Assembly (NCBI GenBank): GCA_964006375.1
Contig: OZ023265.1
Location: forward strand, 163,954,118 to 164,018,117
From: Tillus elongatus
Taxonomy: Eukaryota; Arthropoda; Insecta; Coleoptera; Cleridae
Length of the DNA stretch: 64,000 nucleotides
Direction of reading: 5' to 3'
The notes below the pieces were generated by a model, which worked only from the letters and a program-made list of their open reading frames with translations, ran no database searches and was not told the origin of the DNA. Of the stretch, positions 46,914 to 58,900 are shown in pieces. The number at the start of each line of letters is the position of its first letter. Positions within the stretch are counted from its first letter, which is position 1. The translations under genes were made by a program, and so were the position numbers.

Positions 46914-48375
46914 ATTTGCAGTTTAACTCACGGACGATTTGAAAAATATCGACTGCTGATAGATAAAGTTTGGTGTCTTAAATACACGCTGACGCAAATG
47001 TTACCTTTTGTTCTCCCTTATTTCCCGAGTTATTCGCATTTAAAGTTGTTTACACATTACACAGTTTTTTTAACAATTTCCTAGTACGGTCCTGTCACGT
47101 GCCGTCTCATTCCCTCCTAAACATTACATTTGGCATAAGGTGTCCATTGTGTTTGGGAATCCCTAGAATATTCTGGAATCAGAATATGGGAAATTGTCAT
47201 TATAACTGACAGTTTACACATCGCTTTCAGTACGGCGCTAGTACCAGTACGCTTTGGACGTTTTCTCATGCATTCCTGTATTACGAACATTTTTTCTGAA
47301 ATTGTGTGCTGTTTACCTTGTTCTGTTGATGACCAGTGATATTATAGTGGCTTATAAGCTGCATGTGTGGCCCCTTTTCTTGGTCGGTGACGCGTTATTT
47401 GTTTCCTATGTTGTTTTTGTGGCGAGGAAATTGCCATGTCGAGGCCGTCAAATTACAAGGTCAGGTCAGGTTGCCTACACAAGGGCCGGACCTACATCAT
47501 TTTCCTGAGATGTTAAGGTAAGTTTGTGTAAATTTGTTGTTCTTTTGTGTAAATTTCGGGCGATCCTTAAGTAGACGGGCCCCGTCATTTCGTGCAGCAT
47601 TGCCGGACTGTGCTTATGGCTCTAGGGTCCTCCCTGGCCTGACGTTTCTGACCAACAGGACTCCCTGACCTGACTTTGACCTGACCTGACCTACAGGGCA
47701 GGTCAGGAAGGTCAGGTCAGGCAGCCCTGTTGGTCAGAAACGTCAGGCCAGGGAGGACCCAATGCAGCATGAAATAACGCTCTCGTGATGCATGGACCGG
47801 ATCCGTCTGCTTAAGCATCACCGACCTGGCCTGACCTGCCCTGTAGGTCAGGTCAGGTAGGCCCCTACAGCAATAAGCACTATCCGGCAATGCCGCTCTC
47901 GCGATGCATGAAATGACGGAACCCGCCTACTTAAGGGTCGCCCTTTTCTCGGAGGAGGGGGGGTTTGGGGTGTGTTTCCGGGTGCTTCGCTGTAGGGGTT
48001 TCCTTCTCCCCACGCGTGCGTACAACCACCCCCGTTGCATAAACCACGAGAAAAATTTCTTGTTCATACCCCCTAAGGAGGTTACGGGACCTGGCGTGAA
48101 TAGGGGTGATGTGCAGGGTAGGCAGGGTTTAGGGGGGATATGGCGTCAGGATGTGAAGAAGACAGTTTTCAAGCCGCTTTCTTCGCATTTTCTGCTCATA
48201 TTTCCTCCTTACTTCCTACCCCGCCCAGCACCTCTCTTCACTCTGGTCCCGTAACTTCCTTGGGGGGTGAGAACAAGAAATTTTGTTGTGGGTTGTGCGT
48301 CCAGGGGGGGTTCTAGGCACGTTTCTGAAGAGAAAAATTTAAAAATCGTCCGTGAGTTAAACTGCAAATTTAGCA
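46914..48375. repeat. Fold-back element, 1.46 kb, nested inverted repeats
   Basis: The termini are inverted: aatttgcagtttaactcacg at 46917 and cgtgagttaaactgcaaatt ending near 48371. Inside there are at least three further inverted pairs: 47557-47632 with 47868-47943; a 35-bp perfect pair starting gggtcctccctggcctgacg (47626) and ending 47760; and ccacgagaaaaatttcttgttc (48043) with its inverse near 48285. The centre is built of CAGGTCAGGTCAGG words in both orientations. No transposase. The open frame at 47254-47508 has no recognisable product. Confidence 0.82.
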
Positions 48376-48776
48376 ACAAAAGAAAAAAAAACAGAAAAAA
48401 AAGGAAAAAACAAAAGGTGTAAAATAGGTATAACATAAAGTATAAGTAAATACTAGAATTGTAAGTATAGGTCTAGATGACTGAAATTTGTGTGATATGG
48501 CAATTCTGCATGAAAGTGCAACTTGCCACTTAAATTGGAAATTCAAAGTAACTAAAAAAAAGTCTGTGGCCAATGAGACTACAAGCTCGAGGCCAAACCA
48601 CTCTTCACACACACACACATAAATACAAATGTGGGGACTAACCATATGGCTTCACAATTGCTTGTTTTCTTCTCTGTAACAGGTGGACAGTAGCAAACTG
48701 AATTTATTTATATGCATTTATGACAATTCTAAATAGATAATATGTTACGTTGGGGTATTTTAATATAAAATTATTT
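48376..48776. other. Unassigned AT-rich spacer
   Basis: A-rich start followed by unremarkable sequence. No gene or repeat recognised. Confidence 0.45.
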
Positions 48777-49100
48777 AAAAAAGTCTGGAAGCAGTCCCTT
48801 ATGCAAGTGAATTATCTTAAATAATTTTTAATAGCAAGTATGAGTTTTTAAATGCAAGCGGGCATCAAATTTGGTTACCGGTATAGCCTATGTAGTAAAA
48901 ACAATGTACCATATTTTCTTAAAATAACTTTATTGCTTGAAAATGTCCACGAATTTTTCGAAAATAAACCTTAAACTTTTCCGAGAAAACTGGCTTACCA
49001 GCCAACAAACCTTAGATTTATAGCGAATTGGGTTATTGAAATTTCAAGCATATAATGAAAATTTACTACCAAAACGCACTTACTGCGTCTTGAATTTTTT
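48777..49100 (+). repeat. MITE-M copy M4
   Basis: The left terminus (aaaagtctggaagcagtccctt) and right terminus (actaccaaaacgcacttactgcg) are inverted and both diverged. The interior has ggttaccggtatagcctatgtag and gtaccatattttcttaaaataac. Confidence 0.87.
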
Positions 49101-49865
49101 CTTACAAACATGCATTATATTTCGATAGAAAATGCAAATTTACGATAATATAAGGGATGTACGAAAAAAATTGTATCACCAACGACTTATGGGCCACCGT
49201 GTGATTGTCAAAATAATTTTCTAAGATGCAGCTCAAGACACCATATAATTAACATATACAATTTTTTCTCGGATCTTGTATAATATCAAATATATTGAGC
49301 TTTACCGTAGAAATGCGCCACCCTGTATATATGTAAACAGATGAAAACTTAAACTAACCCCGGATATGGATTCTAGGTGGCTTAGTTTGCACTCATTTGA
49401 AGAAATCTTTTCTAAATTCAAAAGTCGCGGTCTCCTCATTAGCGAATTTTTTCCACGAAAATTAGCTAAAAATTATAGACCATTAAACCACAAACTTAAC
49501 TAAAACTACTGAAAATATTTTAGTAAAATGAAGGACAATGACGGTTGAAGCTGAAACATAAGGGTTTGTAAAACACTCTTCCTGCGACATTTTCTCTATA
49601 TAACCCGTATTTGTTCTAGGGTCTTTGTCTAAATGTTGCCAATTTTGATGTTTCCAATCGCGACTTGACGTTTTGAGGAAAACCCCAATTTTTTTTTGTA
49701 ATGCCTATAACTTTTTCTTTTATTTATTAACATTTTTATATTTTCAGTGAATTTTCATTAAGAAAATTCACTAATAGAGAGGTGTCGATGGTGAGACTTT
49801 CAGAAATTTTCTTCAAATAAGCGCGAATTAGGGCCCCTGGAACCCATTTTCATGGTCAGTTAAAA

Positions 49866-49942
<77 letters not shown>

Positions 49943-49990
49943 GTGTGTGTATGTGTATGTGTATGCAACCGTTAATTCAAAAATACTTCA
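49101..49990 (+). repeat. Dispersed repeat D, module A and (TA)n array
   Basis: 49150-49690 is repeat D in the same order as at 41.4 kb. 49750-49860 is a second, opposite module A preceded by the palindrome gtgaattttcattaagaaaattcac. The TA array is 49870-49938, followed by GT repeats. Confidence 0.82.
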
Positions 49991-50389
49991 CTGATTTGGA
50001 CCACATTTGGGAATTACCCTTATTTTGTTAATAGCTTGAATGAGTTCGTTCATCAGATCTTAACGCCCAATTTTTCTTAACAAAAAATTAAAAAATATTT
50101 TTTAAACGCAATATATCTAAAATTCTTTAAGTGATTCAAACTAATATCTACAACTTAAAACATAGACAGACGTGGGTGTGCACCAATTTTCAAGTGTTTT
50201 GATCGAAGAAAAATAAAGTTATTCGAAATTAAAATGAAAATAATCCTCGACACCACTTCAAATTCTGTAATGCAATATCCATAATGTGGGGCAAAGACAG
50301 ATGACGTTACCTGTACTGCTATGCTATTTAAATAAATGATGGATTAAAATTAAAACAATGGAAGTTACAAGTATCATTGCAAGATGTCA
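49991..50389. other. AT-rich DNA, traces of module B
   Basis: gggaattacccttattttgttaatagcttgaatgagttcgtt (50008-50050) resembles module B. The rest is not assignable. Confidence 0.5.
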
Positions 50390-51010
50390 GAATCAGAAAC
50401 ATTGTGAAATGTAGGACAGGGACGCTATCTCGGTGCGGAACCCGGTAGTACATCCTCACGACAGCTCTAGTTAACACAAAATGTTATAGATCGAGACTGT
50501 GTACAATTAACTAACAATTTTGTAAATTGTCAGCCATGGCCAATTTCTTTCCTAATACAGGGACAATGTTTGCTTTCAAAAGCGCTAAATTTTAGCATGC
50601 GACTGCAAGAGGCTTGATAGCTGATTGACGTTAGACGACACCGCTGATCTTTAACATCAGCAAGTTGTTTGCAAGCTTAACAAGCGCATTATTTCTACGC
50701 CTCGTGGCTTGCGCTTGTTATGTAGCCTTGTTGACATTTTACAACTGACTTTTAACTATGTAAGGCTAGATGTTTTCTCGCCACAATTAGTTTGTGTGGC
50801 GAGAATACATCTAGCCTTACATACTTTGTCCCTATATTAGGGTAAAAATGGGCCAGGGCTGACAATTTACTAAATTGTTAGTTGGTTGTATACAGTTTCT
50901 AATATTTTACACTTTGTGTTATTTGGAGCTGGCGTGACAACATACTACTTGGTTCCGCAACTAGGTGACGGCACGTTGCTTCTTGTCTTATCACTCACTT
51001 AGTGTTGACT
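50390..51010. repeat. Fold-back element with hairpin core
   Basis: Left arm 50437-50575 (ggtgcggaacccggtagtac; aattttgtaaattgtcagcc; aatacagggacaatg) pairs with right arm 50823-50965 (aaattgttagttgg; gtactacttggttccgcaac). A near-perfect palindrome at 50760-50822 (taaggctagatgttttctcg and its inverse) lies near the right arm. Its outer 65 bases match the hairpin at 62931-63062, and its core motif recurs at 63160-63200. Confidence 0.85.
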
Positions 51011-51038
51011 TTTAACTAACCTAGCATATTCAAAACAT

Positions 51039-51039
<1 letters not shown>

Positions 51040-51123
<84 letters not shown>

Positions 51124-51411
51124 TAACCGATTTAGATGAAACTCAGCAACCTTTATTTTATTAATAGCTTGGACGAGTTCGTTAGCCAGGAAAATCGGAC
51201 AGTGTTTTCTGGGAAAGTTTTGAGTTTTCTTTCGAAAAAAAATTTTATCTCCGAGAATTACACAGCGATTTTAATCAAATTTGGTGGATGTCTTGGGAGA
51301 TGCCTTACTACATACCAAAATTCAACTTTCTAAGTTTATAGAAAATTGAGTTATTCAAATTTGAAGCATTTAAAGAAAATTCACTACCATAACGCACTTG
51401 CTACGTCCCAA

Positions 51412-51494
<83 letters not shown>
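51040..51494 (+). repeat. (TA)n-bearing repeat ending in MITE-M right terminus
   Basis: TA array 51041-51121, module B (cgagttcgttagccaggaaa; tctttcgaaaaaaaatttta; ccaaaattcaactttctaag), then the MITE-M right terminus (attcactaccataacgcacttg, 51370-51392), then a second TA array 51418-51494. It mirrors the order of the 28.1-28.9 kb copy. Confidence 0.82.
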
Positions 51495-51496
<2 letters not shown>

Positions 51497-51620
51497 CAGA
51501 CAAGTAATTAATTACTTTTATGAGAATATTGTGTTATTTGCAAGGACTTATTTTGTATGTGTTCAAAGAAACTAATGTAAAATTTCTAATGGCAAATAAA
51601 CTTACTATTATTATTATTAT
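51495..51620 (+). mobile_element. LINE 3' tail of unknown family
   Basis: tttctaatggcaaataaacttactattattattattat has the form of a LINE 3' UTR with AATAAA and a trinucleotide tail. No coding part remains. Confidence 0.5.
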
Positions 51621-52671
51621 CTGTGATCTAAATCGTCTTAAAGCACAACCAAATAAATATAAATACTGCCAATACTACTTATACTAAAATGTCTACTAGA
51701 TGAAAATTATTCGCAAGTTCACCAAATGGAAGATTTTTAGAAGGCAGATGAAGCGAACTCTCCTAAGAAATAGTGAACTTGCAGAACTAGATAATGATGG
51801 AATTCTTAACCAGTTTTGTCAGGCACGTCTGCGTTAATTTAGCATTGAATGACACTTTGACGACAAATGAATAATTATGATTTCAATCACCGATATAAAT
51901 TAATATTAATTAGGTACATGTCCATTTAATTTACCATGTAATTTTTTGTAACAAAAACTTGACTTAGACTTTGATCAATACTTTTCGATATGTAAAATTC
52001 CTAAGACATATTAGATTTTATGACTGATTACATGAAAACTACATTACATAATGATTTGCACTGAGAATAACAAAATTTTACACGAAATAAGTGCTGTAAC
52101 ATCACATAGCAACATAACATGTATTTATCACCTGAAGATTTACTGTAATAAATATAAGCAAAGAGGCTCGGTGGTTCAGTGGTAAGGTACTAGGTAATGG
52201 GTAATAGTGTATCCCATCAAGGTTTACATGGGGCGTCAAACAAAACTAAAGTTTTTACATTCAAATATAGAATGTAAAAACGCTAAACTAAAGATAATAT
52301 AAACACTGTCAACATATAAAATGCCAAAACTACCTAATAACCTAGCCACATGCAAACACAAGAAAGAAAGCCAATTAAAAAAAATACGTACAAAAGAACA
52401 ACAAATACAAACTAACAAAGCTAAACACGTACGCTATTAAAAAAAAAACCCTGATAAAATATGTATTATAGTTCAAAACATTAAATAACACATATAAATA
52501 TATGTTAAAAGTCAAGAAATAAATAAAAAAGTTAAAATTAACTATCACAGTTTTAAGCGTCTTATCTTTTTGGGGCAACATGGCACCACAAATAAAATTA
52601 TTCAGATGATGTATCTGCGATATACACTCCTTAAATTGTCAAACTCGTTCACTCTGAATCATGAACTCTTC
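51621..52671. other. Mostly unassigned AT-rich DNA
   Basis: 51715-51835 reads KFTKWKIFRRQMKRTLLRNS and could be the last residues of a LINE ORF. 52160-52230 (ggctcggtggttcagtggtaagg) has a tRNA-like A-box and may be a SINE head. Neither is certain. The remainder is AT-rich without signals. Confidence 0.45.
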
Positions 52672-52945
52672 CAATGTGTAAACTGGTGTTTTCAGTAAGG
52701 ATGTGTACCTCTGAGCCAAGGGGTACCGGGTTCGATTTCCAGGGTTACCCTTTCACTTTTTCAGTACAAACGGTACAATTAACACCAACCGAGGTTGTGG
52801 CATTGTGTTTGAGCAAGTTAAATGTGTGCACCCTTCGCCATTTGGAGGGGGCGTAAAGCCGTCGGTCCCGTGCCCATGCGATGTTGGGCACGTTAAAAAT
52901 CCCTACTCCATAGTCGCGGAAATATACCGACGTTAAAGAAAAAAA
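52672..52945 (+). repeat. SINE, near-complete copy S4
   Basis: Best tRNA-like head in the window: gtacctctgagccaaggggt, B box gggttcgatttcc, then tttttcagtacaaacgg and the body (accgaggttgtggcattgtg; gggcgtaaagccgtcggtcc; gttgggcacgttaaaaatcc; agtcgcggaaat) and an A-rich end. The segment between ccctac and catagtcgcgg is deleted relative to S3. Confidence 0.9.
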
Positions 52946-53031
52946 TAAGCAATCGTCTTTAAGACATAAGCGAAAAGTTACAAAACCATACAACAAAGGT
53001 TAAAAATTGCAGTCAAACCTATAGTATAAAA
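52946..53031. other. Short unassigned spacer
   Basis: Between the SINE tail and MITE-M copy M5. Confidence 0.4.
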
Positions 53032-53325
53032 GTTTGTGCGCAGCAAGTATGTTATTGAAGTGAATTTTCATAAAAATGTTTTTAATAGCAAATATGTCTC
53101 TCTAATGCAAGCAGGCATCAATCTTGTTACCGGTATAACCTATATAGTAGAAACAATGTACCACATTTTATCAAAATAACTTATTGTTTGAAAATGTACA
53201 AAAATTTCCCGAAAATAAACTTTAAATGTTTCCGAGAAAACTGGTTTCGTAACCAACAAACCTTAGGTTAATGGCAAATTGAGTTATTCGCTACCAAAAC
53301 GCACTTAGTGCGTCTCGATTTTTTT
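53032..53325 (+). repeat. MITE-M copy M5
   Basis: Left gcgcagcaagtatgttattg, right gctaccaaaacgcacttagtgcg. The interior agrees closely with M1 (ctctctaatgcaagcaggcatc; cctatatagtagaaacaatg). About 294 bp. A poly-T run follows. Confidence 0.88.
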
Positions 53326-53559
53326 TTTGCAAACACGCATCATATTTAGATAAAAAATGCAAAAATGCAATAATATAATGGTGTTCGAAAAAACATTTTA
53401 GGGACCACCAACGACATATGGGTCATCTTGTGATTGTCAAAATATTTTTATAAGATGTCGCTCAAGACACCCTATAATTAATGTTTACAATTTTTTTTTC
53501 GTATCTTGTATAATAACAATTATATTGAGCTTCACCGTAGAAATGCGTTACCCTGTATA
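53326..53559 (+). repeat. Dispersed repeat D, left half, interrupted by transposon
   Basis: caccaacgacatatgggtca and accgtagaaatgcgttaccctgta. Cut at TA 53558-53559; the right half resumes at 55588. Confidence 0.85.
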
Positions 53560-55587
53560 CAGTGTGTAAAAGCTAAATGGAATAAATTCATTATTTCGGT
53601 TACTGTACATTCTTATAAAAAATCCCGAAACACGTCAAATTTAAATTATAAATTGACATTTTTCAACGTAAAAATGCGATCCCTACCTTCAACCCCCTTC
53701 GAATGACAGGTACAACCTCCAATTTTTTTAATGGGGAAGTATAGGCTTGTGATATGTCGTTTGAAAGGTCTGTTCATTCTCTATTCAAAAATGTTATCGT
53801 TTTCAAGCTTATTGCAATTAAGATAGAATAAAATAAAATCATGTGGTTACCGAAATTCGCTACAATACAATAAAAAACTAAAATGTAATACAAAATGTAA
53901 TAAAATGTAAAACACTAAAAAGAACTATGAATGTCAATGAAGTGGATGTTCAAAATGTTCACCTGGAAGTTCTTGGCAACACCCTAATCTTAAATAAAAC
54001 TGTCTTCTAACGTTATTTAACATATCAGGCGTGGTCGACCTAATCGCAAGCGTTATTCGTTCTTTTAAGTCATTTAAATCAAAAGGTTTAATTTTGTGCA
54101 CAATGCTCCTCACATATCCCCATAAAAAGAAATCTAATAAGGTAAGATCAGGTGATCGCGCTGGCCATTATATCGATCCTCGTCCCCCTATCCACCGATT
54201 GGGAAATATTGCACCGAGGTACTGCCGGACATTGAGTTGGTAATGCGGTGGTGCTCCATCCTGCTGAAACCATATCGTATTCACTGGAGCTTGAGGGTTT
54301 CCTGGATCAGGATCTAAATTTGCCAAAGTTGGAATGACATCATTTTGAAGTAGTGCCAAATAATTATCTCCATTCAAATTACCCTCAATGAAAAGGGGAC
54401 CAATGATATGGTTTCCAACAATCCCTACCCAAACATTAACCTTCTGAGGGTATTGCGCGTGTTCTTCTATCATCCAGTGAGGATTTGTCGTTGCCTAGTA
54501 GCGACAGTTTTGCCGATTAGCATGACCGTTGACGGTGAAAGTGAAAAAGTGCACTCATCAGAAAACATAACGTCTTCTAATTGGATAATATTGTTATGCA
54601 ACATGTCCATAATTCGCTCAGAAAAATAAGTTCTTCTATCAAAATCGTCTTCCATGAGCTCCTGAGTAGGTATCATTTTATAGGGATGCATTTTTTTAAA
54701 TATGTTAACTATCGATGCGTGGGTAACATTAAATGTAGTGGATGCCTGTCTAGCCGATGTATGTGGATTTTCCCCAAATTCAAGCATCACATCTAATTTG
54801 ATTGCATCACTCAGTGCATTGGCTGCTTTTTTTTATCTGCCCTACATGACCAAACTCGCGAAACTGCTTCTCTATTTTACTAATTGCTCCTTGGGATATA
54901 GGCGGTAAATCAAGAAATTTCTCATGAAATAGGCGAGTTATTTCATGTTGTGTTTTATCTCCGTAACCAATCATTTGTATAACTGTTATTTTATGCATTT
55001 CCGATAATCCAACCATTTTTCAGAATTGAAGTTAACAAAACTCAAACTACAATTATAATACTCACACTTTAAATGACAACTTATAATTACAAAACAATTT
55101 GCTTAGGCGTTTTAAACATACTAACATTGCCCCGGAAACTCTTTAATGTATTTTTAATGGATACAATGTAAAAAGCACATTACTATGGTTTTTGCTTATT
55201 ATATATTTATCTTCCAGACCTAAACGGGAAATAAGTTTTGAGTATACTAATTACAATATTGTAATAAGTTTTGAGTATTTTATAGCGAATTTCGGTAACC
55301 ACATGATTTTATTTTATTCTATCTTAATTGTTGCAATAAACTTGAAAACAATAACATGTTTGAATAGAGAATGAACAGACCTTTCAAACGACATATCACA
55401 AGCCTATACTTCCCCTTTAAAAAATTGGGGCTTGTACTTGTCATTCGACGGGGGATGAAGGTAGGGATCGCATTTTCACGTTGAAAAATGTCAATTTATA
55501 ATTTAAATTTGACTTGTTTCGGGATTTTTTATAAGAATGTACAGTAACCTAAATAATGAATTTATTCCATTTGACTTTTATACACTG
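53560..55587 (-). mobile_element. Mariner-superfamily transposon (DD41D type) with 300-bp inverted repeats
   Basis: Terminal inverted repeats 53560-53862 and 55283-55587 (cagtgtgtaaaagctaaatg against cagtgtataaaagtcaaatg), nearly identical over their length. TA flanks both sides (53558-53559 and 55588-55589). The repeat D sequence rejoins perfectly as ccctgta+tatgtaaacag when one TA and the element are removed, compared with 49325-49340. The length is 2028 bp and it contains one transposase relic on the minus strand. Confidence 0.95.
53934..55016 (-). pseudogene. Mariner-superfamily transposase relic, DD41D spacing
   Basis: Starts MVGLSEMHKITVIQMIGYGDK (helix-turn-helix). Then LDVMLEFGENPHTSARQAS, the long helix region, MFSDECTFSL (first Asp), KVNVWVGIVG, IWFQQDGAPPHYQ (second Asp), and in the next frame WPARSPDLTLLDFFLWGYV (third Asp). 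I count 41 residues between the second and third Asp, the spacing described for rosa/visitor-type elements. Frame changes occur near 54820, 54530 and 54170, with a stop at about 54475. The last segment ends in HFEHPLH and TGA at 53936. The N-terminal half and catalytic motifs are well preserved, so decay is recent. Confidence 0.9.
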
Positions 55588-56000
55588 TATATGTAAACAG
55601 TTAAAAACTGTAGGTAAACACGGAGATGGATTCTATGCGGCCAAGTTTGAGCTCATTTGAAGAAATCTTTTTAGAATTCAAAAGTCGCGGTCTCCTCATT
55701 AACAAATTTTGTCTACGAAAATTAGCTAAAAATTATAGACCGTTAAATCATAAACTTAACTAAACCTACAGCCAAAGCATCAGAAAAAGGGTCTATTTGA
55801 AATGAATTTTCTGTAAATATTTTAGTAAAATGGAGGACAATGATGGTTGAAGCTGAAACTTCAGGGTTTGCAGAACACTCTTCTTGCGACATTTTCTTTA
55901 CATAATCCGTATTTGTTTGAGATTCTTTGCCTAAATGTTGCCAATTTTGACGTTTCAAATCGCGACTTTGACGTTTTGAGGCAAACCCCAAATTTTTTCT
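55588..56000 (+). repeat. Dispersed repeat D, right half
   Basis: Continues from 53559: acggagatggattctatgcg (module A), gaaaattagctaaaaattat, agcatcagaaaaagggtcta, aatggaggacaatgatgg, gttgccaattttgacgtttc. On the minus strand an 82-codon open frame (55991-55743) is shared in part with other copies; see findings. Confidence 0.85.
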
Positions 56001-56480
<480 letters not shown>

Positions 56481-57159
56481 CTAAAATTGCATCCCCAAAG
56501 AAAATTGACATGCAATCTAAATACATGTATAGAAATTATGTAAAGTGTCAAAACAAGCAATATACAGTATGACCTAAAGTCCGTCGACCCCCTCTTAAAT
56601 TTTTATTTTATACGAAAGTTGTAGACCTTCATTCCGGGATTAACTTGGCGCCTAGGTGGTCCAGGGGTAGGAACGTGTGCCTCTGAACCAAAGGGTACTG
56701 GGTTAAAATAGTTCCCTACCTAGGTTGTGTTCGTTCGAAGGCATTTTCCGAGTTGCTTATTGTAGTGCAATGAAAATTCGCTTTAAAAAAATATAATCCA
56801 GTATCTGACATATGAGCGAATGTATATAGGTATTTATGTACATACAAACAACATAATTTTTTAGTTTTCTCAACTGTTAGTATAAAAATGATTTACTCAA
56901 ATCTTGTCTAAAAATACATGATCAAAAACAAAAATAAATCAAGTCGCTTTTTTACATCTGTTCAGAAACAAAACAATATCAGCTGGATGACGTATAAATC
57001 TATATTACGACACTTATGATACGCTTGTTGATTAAGTGGTTGCCAAATCAACATTCAATGAATGCATTACTGCCGTAAATTATTTCACGCTGTAACTCAT
57101 TGTGTTCTATTTTTTCTAAATAAATATTTCTCTGTTATGTGATACAAACGTTATTTTTA
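56481..57159. other. AT-rich DNA containing a SINE head
   Basis: 56646-56715 (ggcgcctaggtggtccaggg; gtgcctctgaaccaaagggt; actgggttaaaat) is a tRNA-like SINE head resembling copy S4, with no body. The rest is unassigned. Confidence 0.55.
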
Positions 57160-58195
<1,036 letters not shown>

Positions 58196-58490
58196 TATTT
58201 AAAACAAAAATTCTTTGGTAGCTAATTTTTATTAAATGCTTTAAATTTCAATAACGCAATTTGCCGTTAACTTAAGGTACGTTGGCTAGGAAACCAGTTT
58301 TTTCGGCAACATTTTAGGTTTATTTTCGGAAACTTTTTGTACATTTTTAAACAATAAAGTTATTTTGATGAAACATGGTACAATTTATACTATAATATAG
58401 GTTATACTGGTAACCAAATTCGATACCTGCTTTAATTAAAAAAAGATGTATTTGCTATTAAAAACATTTTTATGAAAATTTTAATTTTTA
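58196..58490 (-). repeat. MITE-M copy M6, termini eroded
   Basis: The interior matches M7 in the same orientation (aaccagttttttcggcaac; caataaagttattttgatgaaac; ggttatactggtaaccaaatt). Only a trace of the terminus (tggtagctaatttttatta) remains. Confidence 0.8.
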
Positions 58491-58613
58491 GTGAATTTTC
58501 TTTAAAAAAATCACTAATGAGGAGATCCCGACTTTTGAATTTGGAAAAAATTTCTTCAAATGAGCGCTAATTAGGCCCCCTAGAACACATATCCCGGGTC
58601 AGTTTCAATTTTT

Positions 58614-58704
<91 letters not shown>

Positions 58705-58900
58705 TTATTTATTTATTTATCACACCGATAACTCAAAAAATAATGGTCCGATTTTGATTAAGTTTGGTGAATACCTTCCTTTTGCAAGTCGCTTGGATAA
58801 GTTCGTTAGTCAGGAAAATATGCCCAGGTTTTCCCGGAAAATTTTGTGTTTTCTTTCGAAAAAATTCATATCTCCGGAAATAACAAAGTAAGGGCAACCA
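58491..58900 (+). repeat. A-(TA)n-B repeat (array 58619-58700)
   Basis: Module A (gtgaattttctttaaaaaaatcac; gagcgctaattaggccccct; cccgggtcagtttcaat), TA array, TTTA repeats, module B (tcacaccgataactcaaaaa; gataagttcgttagtcagga). Confidence 0.88.

Noticed and set aside
47254..47508. 84-codon hydrophobic open frame that could look like a membrane protein
   Set aside because: Starts at a non-ATG codon, lies inside a fold-back repeat, has no family motif, and the sequence is palindromic DNA.
47600..47900. CRISPR-like spaced repeats of CAGGTCAGG
   Set aside because: Repeats are short, irregularly spaced, in both orientations and part of nested palindromes in animal DNA.
48070..48436. Phe-rich frames on both strands
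   Set aside because: Produced by poly-purine/poly-pyrimidine runs at the right end of the fold-back element.
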